A DNA stretch of 64,000 bases from Clavibacter sp. VKM Ac-2872 (GCF_015351105.1 NZ_JADKRR010000001.1:911069-975068); one strand, 5' to 3'. Positions 26,051 to 35,509 are shown, numbered from the stretch's first letter. Translations and numbers: made by a program. Notes: generated by a model from the letters alone, not told the origin.

Positions 26051-28587
26051 CAGCTGCGTCCGATGTAGAGCGTCACGGGGCCGCTGCTCTGTTGACCGGC
26101 CGCGGGATCCGTTCGGGTCGCCTTGCCGATCTGCGAGTTGTCCTGCACCTGCTCCTGCGCCATGGTGACGTCGAAGCCGGCCGAGCGGAGCGTCTGACGG
26201 GCGCCCGTCATGTCCTGGCCCTGCACGTTGGGCACGGTGCCGGGCGTGCCCTGCTGGCTCTGGTCGGGCCCGCTGCTGATGAACACCGTGACGGTGGATC
26301 CGCGTGCGGCGTTGGCGCCGGCGCCCGGGTCGGATCCGGCGACCTGCCCGGCGGGCACGTTCGCGGAGGACCGCGCGCCGCCCTGGGCGAAGGTCAGGCC
26401 CGCGCCCTCGATGGCCGACTGGGCGTCGGCGGGCGACATGCCCGACACGTCCGGCACCTGGACCGTCGGCGTGCGGGTGAGGTCCGCTGCCGGGCCGGGG
26501 AACGCCGACCCCTTGTAGACCGCGTTGACGGCCTGCATGAACGGCTTCCACACGGCGAAGCGCGCGGTGGACATGAGCTGCCCGCTCGGGAGCTTCGTCT
26601 TGCGCTGCTGGATCTGCTGGCCGGTGTAGCTGCCGACCCAGATGGCCGTGGTGACCTCGGTGCTGGAGCCGACGAACCAGGTGTCCTTCGCCAGGTCCGT
26701 CGTGCCGGTCTTGCCGATGAGCGGCGTGCCGTCACCCGTGTTGGCGGCGGCCCCGGTGGCGCCCATGACGCCGGCGAGCGCGTACGCCGCGGTGTGGGCC
26801 ACGTCGGGGCTCACCTTCTCCTCGCAGTTCGCCTGCGGCGGCGTCACCTCCGTGTCGTCGGGGAGGACGACCTTGTCGATCATGATCGGCTTGCACGTGG
26901 TGCCGTTGTTCGCGACGGTGGCGTACGCGCTCGCCATGGTGAGGGGGGCGATGTCGTTGCCACCCGAGCCGATGATGTCCGTCACGAAGTTCGAGAGCTG
27001 CTTGTTCGGGTCGGCCTGGTGGATGCCGATGTCCTTGGCGGTCTGCACAATGCCGCACATGTCGAGCTCGGAGGCCATGGCGAGGAAGGCCGTGTTCGTG
27101 GAGTTCGCCGTCCCCGACATGACCGTCCGGTTGGGCCCTGGTGCGTCCCCGTCATTGGAGTACGTCTTCGACGGCGACCCGAGGGTGCCTCCCGTGCAGG
27201 AGTCGCGGAAGTCCTTGCCCGACCACGTGCCCTTGGAGGAGTTCACGACCTCGTTGACCGAGTGGCCCTCCTTCAGCCACTCGAGGAGGGTGACGATCTT
27301 GTACGTCGATCCCGCCTGGAAGCCGCCGGAGCCGCCGTAGTTCTGGTCGGTGTTGAAGTTGACGCTCGTCACGCCGCGCTGGTCGCCGTTGCCGTAATCG
27401 GTGTTCTGCACCATCGCGATGACGCGGCCGGTCTTGGCCTCGACGCTCGTCATCGCGGATCCGACGTTGATGCTGTTCATCGTCGTGGGGATCTGCTTGC
27501 GCATGTCGTCCGTGGCCTTCGCCTGCAGGTCGAGGTTGAGCGTCGTGTAGATCTTGTAGCCGTTGCGGTTGAGGTTCCGACGGGCCTCGTCGGGGGTCTG
27601 GCCGAACTCCTTCGAGTTCTCGACCGTGTACTTCACCGCGTCGCAGAAGTACGCGGCGCTGGCGGGCTGCGCCGCGTTGCAGCCGCTCACCGACGGCGTG
27701 ATCGCCGGGGTGACCGGGGTGGCGATCGCCTCGTCGTGCTGCTGCTGCGTGATGCTGTGGTGCTTGAGCATGTTGTCGATGAGCACGTCGCGGCGCTCCT
27801 GGTTGGCCTTGATGTTGCCGGGCTCGTCGATCCGCAGGGCCGTCGGGTAGTTCACCGTGGCGACGAGGCTCGCGGCCTGCGCGATGCTCAGGTCCTTGGC
27901 GTCCACGCCGTAGTAGTACTTCGCGGCCGACTGGATCCCGTAGACGCTGCCGCCGTAGTTCGCGATGTTGAGGTAGCCGAGCAGGATGTCGTTCTTGGAG
28001 AACTTCTTCTCCAGGCCGATCGCGAGGCGCATCTCCTTGAGCTTGCGGGCGGTCGACTCCTGCGTCGCCTCCGCGTACGCCTTCTTGCCCGCGTCCGGAT
28101 CCGTCTCGGCGAGCGTCTCCGCCTTCTGCACGAGCACGTTCTTCACGTACTGCATGGTGATGGTGCTGGCGCCCGACTCCACGCCCCCGCCGATGACGTT
28201 CTGCGCCAGCGCGCGGAACGTGGACTGCACGTCGACGCCGCCGTGCTCGTAGAAGCGGGGATCCTCGGTGTCGACGGCCGCGGCCTTCGCGTTGTCGGAG
28301 ACCTCGTCCCAGCTCACCTCCTGGCGGTTCTGCGCGTAGAACTCCGCGAACTTCACCGGCTGGCCGCCCTTCGTGGCGTAGAGCTCGGTCTTCTGGGCGA
28401 GGTTGTCGATCTGCAGGTAGTCCGGCAGATCCTCGAAGAGGCCGATCGTGTTGTTGGCCGCGAGGCTCGTGACGGCGATGGCCGGGGTGACCATCGCCGC
28501 GACCAGCACGCCGGCCACGGCGCTCATGCCGAGGACGCCCGTGAGCGCGGCGGCGACGCGGCCGGGCGTGTTCTTGGAAGCAGACAT
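26050..28587 (-). CDS. Bifunctional penicillin-binding protein with two PASTA domains, copy 2
   Basis: 845 residues. One membrane helix near 15-36, GT51 domain with E108 in TEDPRFYEHGGVD, then the transpeptidase with S427-T-Y-K430, STN near 501 and K626-T-G. Two PASTA domains (711-773 and 785-845) follow; they bind muropeptides or unlinked peptidoglycan. It resembles the PonA1 family. It is a paralogue of the PBP at 21287, which has no PASTA part. The ATG at 28587 lies 7 bases after TACTCT, a leaderless start, and is far better supported than in-frame codons upstream. Confidence 0.95.
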   Translation of the reverse strand: MSASKNTPGRVAAALTGVLGMSAVAGVLVAAMVTPAIAVTSLAANNTIGLFEDLPDYLQIDNLAQKTELYATKGGQPVKFAEFYAQNRQEVSWDEVSDNAKAAAVDTEDPRFYEHGGVDVQSTFRALAQNVIGGGVESGASTITMQYVKNVLVQKAETLAETDPDAGKKAYAEATQESTARKLKEMRLAIGLEKKFSKNDILLGYLNIANYGGSVYGIQSAAKYYYGVDAKDLSIAQAASLVATVNYPTALRIDEPGNIKANQERRDVLIDNMLKHHSITQQQHDEAIATPVTPAITPSVSGCNAAQPASAAYFCDAVKYTVENSKEFGQTPDEARRNLNRNGYKIYTTLNLDLQAKATDDMRKQIPTTMNSINVGSAMTSVEAKTGRVIAMVQNTDYGNGDQRGVTSVNFNTDQNYGGSGGFQAGSTYKIVTLLEWLKEGHSVNEVVNSSKGTWSGKDFRDSCTGGTLGSPSKTYSNDGDAPGPNRTVMSGTANSTNTAFLAMASELDMCGIVQTAKDIGIHQADPNKQLSNFVTDIIGSGGNDIAPLTMASAYATVANNGTTCKPIMIDKVVLPDDTEVTPPQANCEEKVSPDVAHTAAYALAGVMGATGAAANTGDGTPLIGKTGTTDLAKDTWFVGSSTEVTTAIWVGSYTGQQIQQRKTKLPSGQLMSTARFAVWKPFMQAVNAVYKGSAFPGPAADLTRTPTVQVPDVSGMSPADAQSAIEGAGLTFAQGGARSSANVPAGQVAGSDPGAGANAARGSTVTVFISSGPDQSQQGTPGTVPNVQGQDMTGARQTLRSAGFDVTMAQEQVQDNSQIGKATRTDPAAGQQSSGPVTLYIGRS

Positions 28588-28594
28588 AGACTCC

Positions 28595-28600
28595 AGAGTA
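28595..28600 (-). promoter_or_regulatory. -10 box TACTCT of leaderless PBP copy 2
   Basis: On the minus strand TACTCT is followed by 7 bases and the ATG at 28587. No ribosome site is present. Confidence 0.6.
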
Positions 28601-28692
28601 CGGGAAGGGTGTATGGGAACCCGTGAGACCTGTGCGCCGGCCGCCCGCGCCCGTCCCGTCATGCACCCCGACCCGACCGGCAAGGAGCCGAG

Positions 28693-28875
28693 ATGACCGC
28701 AACGCCCGCGCAGTGGGAGTACCTCACCACGCCGCTGATGATCCACAACACCGCCGCGATCCTCAACACCTGGGGGTCGCAGGGCTGGGAGCTCGTGCAG
28801 GTCGTCACCGGCCCCGAGGGCGGGCTCGTCGCGTACATGAAGCGCCCGGTCGCCGGCGCGGAGCACGGCGCCTGA
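28693..28875 (+). CDS. DUF4177-like small protein
   Basis: 60 residues. The sequence WEYLTTPLMIHNTAAILNTWGSQGWELV has the pattern of DUF4177 proteins, with the conserved WEY and GWELV. AAGGAG lies at 28682-28687, 5 bases before the ATG. The stop overlaps the start of the following RidA-family gene (TGATG), so they are coupled. Function is unknown. The gene is divergent from PBP copy 2. Confidence 0.75.
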   Translation: MTATPAQWEYLTTPLMIHNTAAILNTWGSQGWELVQVVTGPEGGLVAYMKRPVAGAEHGA

Positions 28876-29339
28876 TGGGCACGATCTCCGATCGACTGGC
28901 CGAGCTCGGCATCGAGCTGCCCGCGGTCGCGGCCCCTGTGGCCGCCTACGTCCCCGCTGTCGTGCACGGCGGCCTCGTCTACACGAGCGGCCAGCTGCCC
29001 TTCGTCGACGGCGCGCTCGCCGCGACCGGCAAGGTCGGCGCCGAGGTGTCGGCGGAGGACGCGAAGGCGCACGCCCGCACGTGCGCGCTGAACGGGCTCG
29101 CGGCGGCGGCGGACGCGGCCGGCGGCGTCGACCGCATCGCGCGCGTGGTCAAGGTCACGGGCTTCGTCGCCTCGGCCGAGGGCTTCACCGGGCAGCCGGG
29201 CGTCATCAACGGCGCGAGCGAGGTGCTGGGGGAGATCCTCGGCGACGCGGGCGTCCACGCGCGATCCGCCGTCGGCGTCGCGGAGCTGCCGCTCGGCGCG
29301 CCCGTCGAGGTCGAGCTCGTGGTGGCGCTCGTCGAGTAG
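28875..29339 (+). CDS. RidA family protein
   Basis: 154 residues of the YjgF/YER057c/UK114 family. Motifs include VVHGGLVYTSGQLPF and RIARVVKVTGFVAS. Members of the RidA subfamily hydrolyse reactive enamines and imines; this longer branch lacks a clear canonical C-terminal arginine motif, so I do not assign RidA activity firmly. It overlaps the upstream DUF4177 gene and ends at a strong shared terminator. Confidence 0.85.
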   Translation: MGTISDRLAELGIELPAVAAPVAAYVPAVVHGGLVYTSGQLPFVDGALAATGKVGAEVSAEDAKAHARTCALNGLAAAADAAGGVDRIARVVKVTGFVASAEGFTGQPGVINGASEVLGEILGDAGVHARSAVGVAELPLGAPVEVELVVALVE

Positions 29340-29360
29340 TCACCGCCCGCCGTGGCGGAC

Positions 29361-29397
29361 AGGAGAGGCCGGGTGCGCATCGCACCCGGCCTCTCCT
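29361..29397 (+). terminator. Bidirectional terminator between the RidA-family gene and acs
   Basis: AGGAGAGGCCGGGTGCG (17 bases) pairs perfectly with its complement around the 3-base loop CAT. It lies between convergent genes and is the strongest hairpin in the window. Confidence 0.9.
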
Positions 29398-29422
29398 CGT
29401 GTCCGGCGGTCGCCGGGTCGGG

Positions 29423-31456
29423 TCAGCCGGCGTTCATCCGGTCGCTGATGACCTGCATCACCTGCGTGTCGGCCAGCGTGGTGGTGTCGCCGACGGCCCG
29501 GCCCTCCGCCACGTCGCGCAGCAGCCGCCGCATGATCTTCCCCGACCGCGTCTTCGGCAGCTCCTGCACCACGAACACGCGCCTCGGCTTGGCGATGGCG
29601 CCGATCTGGTCGGACACGTGCTTCCGGAGGACCTCGTTCGGGTCCTCGTCGCCGAGGGCGACCGCCTCGGCCGAGCGGAGGATCACGAACGCCACGACGG
29701 CCTGGCCCGTGGCTTCGTCGGAGGCGCCGACGACCGCCGCCTCGGCCACGTAGGGGTGCGCGACGAGCGAGGACTCGATCTCCGCGGTCGAGAGGCGGTG
29801 CCCGGAGACGTTCATCACGTCGTCGACCCGGCCGAGCAGCCAGATGTCGCCGTCCTCGTCGAGCCGTGCGCCGTCGCCCGCGAAGTAGCGGTCGCCGAAG
29901 CGGTCCCAGTACGTCTCGCGGTAGCGCTCGGGGTCACCCCAGATGCCGCGGAGCATGCCGGGCCACGGCTCGGTGACGACGAGCAGGCCGCTCTCGCCGC
30001 GCGCGACAGGCTCGCCGGCGTCGTCGACGACCGCGACCTGGATGCCGGGGATGGGGGACTGCGCGGATCCGGGCTTCGTCGCGGTGACGCCGGGGAGCAC
30101 GGAGATCATGATGCCGCCGGTCTCCGTCTGCCACCACGTGTCGACCACGGGCACGTCGCCGCCGCCGATGACGTCGCGGTACCAGCGCCACGCCTCCGGG
30201 TTGATGGGCTCGCCGACCGAGCCGAGCAGGCGGATGGAGGAGAGGTCGCGGGCGTCCGGGATCTCGCGGCCGGTCTTCATGAAGGAGCGGATGGCCGTGG
30301 GAGCCGCGTAGAGGATCGTCACGCCGTGCTTCTCCACGATGTCCCACCAGCGGCCGGGCTCCGGGGTGTCGGGCGTGCCCTCGTATATCACCTGCGTGGC
30401 GCCGTTGGCGAGCGGGCCGTAGACGACGTAGCTGTGGCCGGTGATCCAGCCGACGTCCGCGGTGCACCAGTAGACGTCGGTCTCGGGGTGCAGGTCGAAG
30501 ACGTTGCGGTGCGTGTACGCGGCCTGCGTGAGGTAGCCGCCCGAGGTGTGCAGGATGCCCTTCGGCTTCCCGGTCGTGCCGCTCGTGTAGAGGATGAAGA
30601 GGGGGTGCTCGGCCTCGAAGCCTGGCGCCTCGTGCTCCGGATCCGCGGCGGCGACGCGCTCGTGCCACCAGAGGTCGCGGCTCTCGTCCCAGTCGACCTC
30701 GTTCTCGCCGCGCCTGACGACGAGGACGTGCTCGACGGATCCGGCCGATCCGACCAGCGCGGCGTCCACGGCGGGCTTCAGCGGGAAGACCTTGCCCTTG
30801 CGCCAGCCGCCGTCCGCGGTGATGACGACGCGGGCCGCCGCGTCGTCGATGCGCGCCCGGAGGCTCTCGGCGCTGAAGCCGCCGAAGACGACCGAGTGGA
30901 CCGCGCCGATGCGCGCCACGGCGAGCATCGCGATGACGGCCTCCGGGATCATCGGGAGGTAGATCGCGACGCGATCGCCCGCGACGACGCCCAGGTCCCG
31001 CAGGGCGTTCGCGGCGCGCTTGACCTCCGCGGTGAGCTCGGCGTAGGTGAGGTCGCGGGTGTCGCCCGGCTCGCCCTCCCAGTGCAGCGCGACGCGATCA
31101 CCGTTCCCGGCGAGCACGTGCCGGTCGAGGCAGTTGTAGGCGACGTTGAGCCGTCCCTCGGGGAACCAGCGGGCGACGGGGGCGTCCGACCAGTCGAGGA
31201 CCGTCTCGAAGGGGGTCTCCCACGTCACGAGCTCGCGGGCCCGATCGCCCCAGAAGCCGAGGCGGTCGGCGGCGGCCGAAGCGGCGAGGGACTCGTCGGC
31301 GACGCGGCTCGCGCGGAACGCGTCCGACGGCGGGTGGACGGGCCCCGGCTCCGGCGTCGCGGCCGGATGCGAGGGGGCGGTCGTCCCCGCCTCGTCCCGG
31401 TGGTCGGGCGTCGCGGCTCCGGGCTGGGTCGATCGGGGGTTCGTGGACATCGTCAT
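29423..31456 (-). CDS. acs: Acetyl-CoA synthetase
   Basis: 677 residues. It activates acetate to acetyl-CoA through an acetyl-AMP intermediate. The AMP-binding motif [11 protein letters not shown], the WWQTETGG motif and the C-terminal [14 protein letters not shown], with the lysine that is acetylated in regulation, are present. Three start codons lie in a row (31462, 31456, 31450); GGAGAGG directly abuts the first, so the second, 6 bases away, is the best choice. A TAACGT box lies about 20 bases upstream. An extra Pro/Ala-rich N-terminus of about 45 residues precedes the conserved part. Confidence 0.95.
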   Translation of the reverse strand: MTMSTNPRSTQPGAATPDHRDEAGTTAPSHPAATPEPGPVHPPSDAFRASRVADESLAASAAADRLGFWGDRARELVTWETPFETVLDWSDAPVARWFPEGRLNVAYNCLDRHVLAGNGDRVALHWEGEPGDTRDLTYAELTAEVKRAANALRDLGVVAGDRVAIYLPMIPEAVIAMLAVARIGAVHSVVFGGFSAESLRARIDDAAARVVITADGGWRKGKVFPLKPAVDAALVGSAGSVEHVLVVRRGENEVDWDESRDLWWHERVAAADPEHEAPGFEAEHPLFILYTSGTTGKPKGILHTSGGYLTQAAYTHRNVFDLHPETDVYWCTADVGWITGHSYVVYGPLANGATQVIYEGTPDTPEPGRWWDIVEKHGVTILYAAPTAIRSFMKTGREIPDARDLSSIRLLGSVGEPINPEAWRWYRDVIGGGDVPVVDTWWQTETGGIMISVLPGVTATKPGSAQSPIPGIQVAVVDDAGEPVARGESGLLVVTEPWPGMLRGIWGDPERYRETYWDRFGDRYFAGDGARLDEDGDIWLLGRVDDVMNVSGHRLSTAEIESSLVAHPYVAEAAVVGASDEATGQAVVAFVILRSAEAVALGDEDPNEVLRKHVSDQIGAIAKPRRVFVVQELPKTRSGKIMRRLLRDVAEGRAVGDTTTLADTQVMQVISDRMNAG

Positions 31457-31602
31457 CGTCATCCTCTCCGCCACCAACGTTAGCGGGTGGGTGCCGTGGC
31501 GCCGGGGTGACAGGACGGGGCGGGGGCGACCTGCTGCCCGGGAGTCCGGTGGGGGAACGGCCAGAACGCGCAGAACCCTGCCGTGGCGGGAGGCGTGCGG
31601 CG

Positions 31603-31608
31603 TATGCT
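31603..31608 (+). promoter_or_regulatory. -10 box TATGCT of the 6C-like RNA
   Basis: TATGCT lies 5 bases before the first hairpin of the structured RNA, which fits a transcript start near 31614-31616. Confidence 0.6.
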
Positions 31609-31613
31609 CATCG

Positions 31614-31710
31614 CGTCGGGTCAAGCCCGACGTGTGGCGAGTCCAGGATTCCCCCGATCCTTCGCCACGTGGCGGCGCCCGTTCCCCCGATGGGCGCCGC
31701 CCCTCTCCTC
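31614..31710 (+). ncRNA. 6C-like structured RNA upstream of the tad operon
   Basis: Three hairpins follow one another. The first is CGTCGGG with CCCGACG (31614-31632). The second has an outer stem GTGGCGA/TCGCCAC (31634-31668), an inner stem AGGAT/ATCCT, and the C-rich loop TCCCCCG. The third has a 10-bp stem GGCGGCGCCC (31671-31680) with its complement at 31692-31701 and the loop GTTCCCCCGAT. Two adjacent hairpins with C-run loops are the defining feature of the actinobacterial 6C RNA. The loops have five Cs rather than six. From memory, the mycobacterial homologue also lies beside the tad genes. Its role is regulation by the C-rich loops, inferred from relatives. Confidence 0.75.
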
Positions 31711-31779
31711 CCCAGCAGACCGTGCTGATCCGTCCTCCCCGCGTCGGGTGCGCCGGACAGGTCGGGGGACCGCCGCGCC

Positions 31780-31785
31780 TACTCT
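31780..31785 (+). promoter_or_regulatory. -10 box TACTCT of leaderless tadA
   Basis: TACTCT, six bases, then the ATG at 31792. It is separate from the promoter of the upstream RNA. Confidence 0.6.
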
Positions 31786-31791
31786 CCGCGC

Positions 31792-33057
31792 ATGATCGAG
31801 TGGCAGGCATCCGTCGTCCGTCGGGGCGTCCTCCCGGGGGAGGCGTCGCGGTACCGGTCCGCAGGAGGCGCGGGGCCGGGAGCGGACGGCTGGCCGCGCA
31901 TCGACGCCCCTGTGGCCTTCGTCCCCCGGGCCAGGACACCCGGTGCGGTTCGTCGGGGAGCCGACCCCTCCGAGGCCGCGGGGGCGCGCGACCGCGTGGC
32001 CGTGCGCCTCCCGTCCGCCGGTCGCGGCGCCGCGTCCTCTCCGGTCCCGTCCCCGCGCCGGGTCCCGTCCGCGCTCGGTCCCCTCGCCCCCCTGGCGCAG
32101 GATCCCCGGACGACCGACGTCTTCGTCAACGGAGACGGCGAGGTCTGGGTGGACCGCGGATCCGGGCCCGAACGCCGACCCGACGTGGACCTGGGTGGCG
32201 AGCCCTCCGTGCGGGCGCTCGCCGTCCGCCTGGCCGCGGAGGGCGGGCGGCACCTGGACGAGGCGGCGCCGTGCGTGGACGTGCGGCTGGGCGACGGCAT
32301 GCGCATCCACGCCGTGCTGCCGCCCGTGTCGACGCGCGGCACGCTGCTGTCCATCCGGCTCCCCTCGCGGGCGCGGCCCACGCTCGACGCGCTCGACGCG
32401 GCGGGGGCGTTCCCGCCCGGGTGTCGCGCGCTGCTCGAGGAGGCGGTGCGGCGGCGCACGAACCTCCTGATCACGGGCGCCGGCGGGAGCGGGAAGACGA
32501 CCCTGCTCGGCGCGCTCCTCGCCCGGGCGGACCCGCGCGAGCGCATCGTGCTCGTCGAGGACGTCGCGGAGCTGCGGGTGCGGCATGCGCACGTCGTGTC
32601 GCTCGAGGCCAGGCAGGCGAACATCGAGGGGGCAGGAGAGCTGTCCCTGCCGCGCCTGGTGCGGGAGGCGCTGAGGATGCGGCCGGACCGGCTGGTCGTG
32701 GGGGAGTGCCGCGGCGGCGAGATCCGGGAGCTGCTCGGCGCCCTCAACACCGGGCACGACGGGGGCGCGGGCACCCTGCACGCCAACGGCGTCGCGGACG
32801 TGCCCGCCCGGCTCGAGGCCCTGGGCGCGCTCGCCGGCATGGACGCGGTCACGACGGCACGCCAGGCCGTCAGCGCGATCGGGCTCGTCGTCCACCTCTC
32901 GCGGACGCCGATGGGGCGTCGCGTGACGGCCGCCGGACGCCTCGCGACCGGCGACGACGGTCGCCTCCGCGTCGTGCCGGTGCGCTGGGACCCCGGCGCG
33001 GCTCCGATGGCGCAGCACGCGGTGGTGGCGTCGGGCATGCACGGGACCCGCGCATGA
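31792..33057 (+). CDS. tadA: TadA-type secretion ATPase
   Basis: 421 residues. It powers assembly of Flp/tad pili. The N-terminal 100 residues are basic and not conserved; the ATPase core begins near 105 ([17 protein letters not shown]). Walker [10 protein letters not shown], the Asp box VLVEDVAEL, the Walker B region [15 protein letters not shown] and the His box [14 protein letters not shown] are all present. The stop overlaps the start of the next gene (ATGA). Leaderless start at 31792. Confidence 0.92.
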   Translation: MIEWQASVVRRGVLPGEASRYRSAGGAGPGADGWPRIDAPVAFVPRARTPGAVRRGADPSEAAGARDRVAVRLPSAGRGAASSPVPSPRRVPSALGPLAPLAQDPRTTDVFVNGDGEVWVDRGSGPERRPDVDLGGEPSVRALAVRLAAEGGRHLDEAAPCVDVRLGDGMRIHAVLPPVSTRGTLLSIRLPSRARPTLDALDAAGAFPPGCRALLEEAVRRRTNLLITGAGGSGKTTLLGALLARADPRERIVLVEDVAELRVRHAHVVSLEARQANIEGAGELSLPRLVREALRMRPDRLVVGECRGGEIRELLGALNTGHDGGAGTLHANGVADVPARLEALGALAGMDAVTTARQAVSAIGLVVHLSRTPMGRRVTAAGRLATGDDGRLRVVPVRWDPGAAPMAQHAVVASGMHGTRA

Positions 33058-34055
33058 TCCGGCGCGGGCACGCCGTCCTGTCGCGGATGCGCGGCGCGGA
33101 GGACGGGGCTCTCGTCGAGGAGGCGGAGGAGATCGCCGCGTTCGTGCGACGGCTCGCGGTGCTGCTCCATGCGGGGTTGCACCTCGAGCGCGCGTGGTCG
33201 CAGCTGGCCCCGCCCGGCGAGCGGGTCAGGAGGGGGGAGCGGGCCGTGCCCGCGCTGGTCCGCCGCGTGGCCGCGGATGAAGGACCGGCTCCCCTCGCTG
33301 GTCGCATCGTCGCGGCGGCCACCGCGGGCGACCCGGCGGACGGAGCCGCGGCGCGTTCGTGGTGCGCGCTCGCGGCCGGGCTCGAGGTCGCGGACCGCAC
33401 GGGAGCGCCCCTCGCGCGGTCCCTCCACCGCCTCGCCGACTCCTTGGTCGACATCGCCCGGGTGCGCCGTGACGCGGGGACGGCGCTCGCGGGGCCGGTG
33501 GCGACCAGCCGCACCGTGCTCCTCATGCCGGGGGCCGGCCTGCTCCTGGCCGCGGGGCTCGGATTCGATCCGCTGCGCGTCCTCGTCACCACGGTTCCCG
33601 GCCTGGTGTGCCTCGTCGTGGGCTCCGGGCTCGTGGCGGTCGGGTGGCGGTGGAATCGCGGTCTGGTGATCCGGGCCGTCTCACGCGAACCGGCACCGGG
33701 GCTCGCCCTGGACCTGGTGGCGATGGCCATGTCGGGTGGGGCATCCGTGCCTCGCGCCGTCGCGGTCGTCCGCCGTGCGTGCGAGCGCGCCGGGCTGGGG
33801 GTGGGAGACGATCTCGACGACGTCGGGTCGGTCGTCGACGCGGCCGCTCGCACCGGCGCGCCCGTCGCCGTGCTCCTCGGGAGCGAGGCGGAACGGATGC
33901 GCAGGGACGCCGCCACCTGCGGCGAGCGGGCTGCCGCACGCCTGGCAGCGCGGCTCATGCTGCCGCTGGGAGTGTGCATCCTGCCGGCGTTCCTGGCGCT
34001 GGGCGTCGTGCCGATGCTGCTGGCCGTCGTGTCCTCAACACTCGGCCGCGGGTGA
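33054..34055 (+). CDS. TadB/TadC-like type II secretion F family protein
   Basis: 333 residues. It is the inner-membrane platform of the pilus machine. A cytoplasmic N-terminal helical part with HAGLHLERAWSQL, two membrane segments at about 155-205, a second helical domain with MAMSGGASVPRAVAVVRRA, and a final membrane segment LGVCILPAFLALGVVPMLLAVV. Most tad loci have two such genes, TadB and TadC; here one gene appears to do the work, with two F-type repeats. ATG 33054 overlaps the tadA stop. Confidence 0.85.
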   Translation: MIRRGHAVLSRMRGAEDGALVEEAEEIAAFVRRLAVLLHAGLHLERAWSQLAPPGERVRRGERAVPALVRRVAADEGPAPLAGRIVAAATAGDPADGAAARSWCALAAGLEVADRTGAPLARSLHRLADSLVDIARVRRDAGTALAGPVATSRTVLLMPGAGLLLAAGLGFDPLRVLVTTVPGLVCLVVGSGLVAVGWRWNRGLVIRAVSREPAPGLALDLVAMAMSGGASVPRAVAVVRRACERAGLGVGDDLDDVGSVVDAAARTGAPVAVLLGSEAERMRRDAATCGERAAARLAARLMLPLGVCILPAFLALGVVPMLLAVVSSTLGRG

Positions 34056-34179
34056 CGGCATCCACCATCGCGGTGCCCGGCACGAGCTCAGCCCGGCGGA
34101 CGGGGCATGGTGAGCCCCTGGCCGATGGTCGGCAGGACAGGACGACGGGCACCGCCCGTGAGAGGGAGAGGACGAGCAC

Positions 34180-34617
34180 ATGGGACGAATCGAGGAGCGG
34201 GCGCATCCGATCGACGTGGGCCGTGCCGCGATCGGCGGGGCGCAGGTCCCCGCATCGGGGACGACCGGACCCGCGGTGGCGCCGGAGGGACGCGCGGTGT
34301 GGCCGCTGGCCGCGGCGGCATCGGCTCCGTCGCGATCGACAGCGCGGGTCGAGAGGTGCGGGGGGATCCGCTGCGGAGGGGTGGTGGCGGCACCCATGCG
34401 GCTGGAGCCCTCGCGGTCCGCGCGTGTGGCGCAGGCGGCGCGTCGCGCTCTCCTGGGCCGTGCAGCGGGTGACGCGGGCGCCGCCACCGCCGAGTACGCC
34501 ATCGCGACCATGGCGGCGGTGGCGTTCGCCGGACTGCTCGTGGTCATCCTGCAGAGCGACGAGGTCCGCGGCATGCTCCTCGATCTCGTGCGGCGTGCCC
34601 TGACCTACGACCGGTGA
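34180..34617 (+). CDS. DUF4244 protein, Flp-type pilin
   Basis: 145 residues. The C-terminal 45 residues are a class IVb pilin: the prepilin site G100 followed by AATAEY (Glu at +5, Tyr at +6) and the hydrophobic helix AIATMAAVAFAGLLVVIL. This fits the DUF4244 family of actinobacterial tad loci. The leader is unusually long from ATG 34180, which follows GGGAGAGG; an in-frame ATG at 34396 would give a normal 28-residue leader but has a poorer ribosome site. The stop overlaps the next start. Confidence 0.75.
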   Translation: MGRIEERAHPIDVGRAAIGGAQVPASGTTGPAVAPEGRAVWPLAAAASAPSRSTARVERCGGIRCGGVVAAPMRLEPSRSARVAQAARRALLGRAAGDAGAATAEYAIATMAAVAFAGLLVVILQSDEVRGMLLDLVRRALTYDR

Positions 34618-35015
34618 TCCCGCTCACCTCGGCGGAGGGCCGTCCGCGACACGATCCGCATGCGTCCCCGGTCGCGGATCGCGGGGCGGCCGCCGCGGAG
34701 CTGGCGGTGGTGTTGCCCGCGGTCGTGCTGGTCCTCGGGCTGTGCCTGGGCGCGGTGCAGACGGTCGGCCAGCAGGTGATGCTGACGTCCGCGGCGGAGG
34801 AGGCGGCACGGAGCATCGGACGCGGGGAGGACGCGGGCACGGCGGGGGCGCGCATCGAGGGCGCTGCCGCGGGAGCGGCGATGGCGGTGGAGCGGTCGGG
34901 CCACGCCGTCTGCGTCCGGCTCACGGCTCCCAGCCGCTTCGGGCCCGCTGGCGCGGCGGGGCTCCGGGTCTCGGCACGAGGTTGCGCATGGCAGGAGGAT
35001 TCGGGTGCCCCGTGA
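34614..35015 (+). CDS. TadE-like minor pilin
   Basis: 133 residues. The prepilin-like motif G-AAAAEL precedes the hydrophobic helix AVVLPAVVLVLGLCLGAV, the TadE pattern with Glu at +5. The rest is a small extracytoplasmic domain with two cysteines (VCVRL, GCAW). GTG 34614 overlaps the stop of the pilin gene, and its own end overlaps the following gene by 11 bases. Confidence 0.8.
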   Translation: MIPLTSAEGRPRHDPHASPVADRGAAAAELAVVLPAVVLVLGLCLGAVQTVGQQVMLTSAAEEAARSIGRGEDAGTAGARIEGAAAGAAMAVERSGHAVCVRLTAPSRFGPAGAAGLRVSARGCAWQEDSGAP

Positions 35016-35364
35016 CGGCGACGTCGGCTCGGGCACCGTGGTCGCCGTCGGTGTGCTCGGCGCGGTCACCGCCCTCGCGCTGGCCACCGTCGCCGTCTCC
35101 TCCGTGCTCGTGGAGAGGGCGGCGGCAGCGGGAGCGGCCGACTCCGGGGCGCTCGCCGCGGCGGATGTCGCCGCGGGGTTCGCGGCCGGCTCCCCCTGCT
35201 CGGCGGCTGAGGAGGTCGTGGCCGCGGCCGGGGCGCTGCTCACGGGATGCGACGTCACGGGCACGACGGCGGTCGTGGAGGCGGAGCGTCACGACGGCCC
35301 GATGGGCCTGCCGGTGACGGCCCGTGCGCGGGCCGGTCAGCCCCCGGCCCGGGCGTCGGGATGA
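35005..35364 (+). CDS. Rv3654c-like TadE-associated protein
   Basis: 119 residues. An N-terminal hydrophobic segment (TVVAVGVLGAVTALALATVAV) after GDVGSG and then a region with two cysteines. It resembles the last protein of mycobacterial tad loci. It lacks Glu at +5, so it may not be processed like a pilin. GTG 35005 follows AGGAGG at 34993-34998. It is the last gene of the operon; neither a prepilin peptidase nor TadZ is present in the window. Confidence 0.65.
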   Translation: MPRDGDVGSGTVVAVGVLGAVTALALATVAVSSVLVERAAAAGAADSGALAAADVAAGFAAGSPCSAAEEVVAAAGALLTGCDVTGTTAVVEAERHDGPMGLPVTARARAGQPPARASG

Positions 35365-35503
35365 GCGGCTCCGGGCCGTCGTCCGGGCCGTCGTCGCCCC
35401 TCCATGCGAGGCCGAGCGCTGCGCTCCGACACCGCCTCGGTGGCGCCTGGACACGCCGCGTCCGGGTGGCACCGCGATTAGGTGCCCGGTCGGTGCGCGT
35501 GTG

Positions 35504-35509
35504 TATGGT
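35504..35509 (+). promoter_or_regulatory. Probable -10 box TATGGT of topA
   Basis: TATGGT lies about 118 bases before the topA start. The leader would contain a 7-bp hairpin GGGCCGG/CCGGCCC (35584-35600) shortly before the AAGGAG at 35617-35622. Confidence 0.45.

Noticed and set aside
26092-28626. An 844-codon plus-strand frame over PBP copy 2
   Set aside because: The minus-strand PBP with catalytic motifs and a leaderless promoter explains the region.
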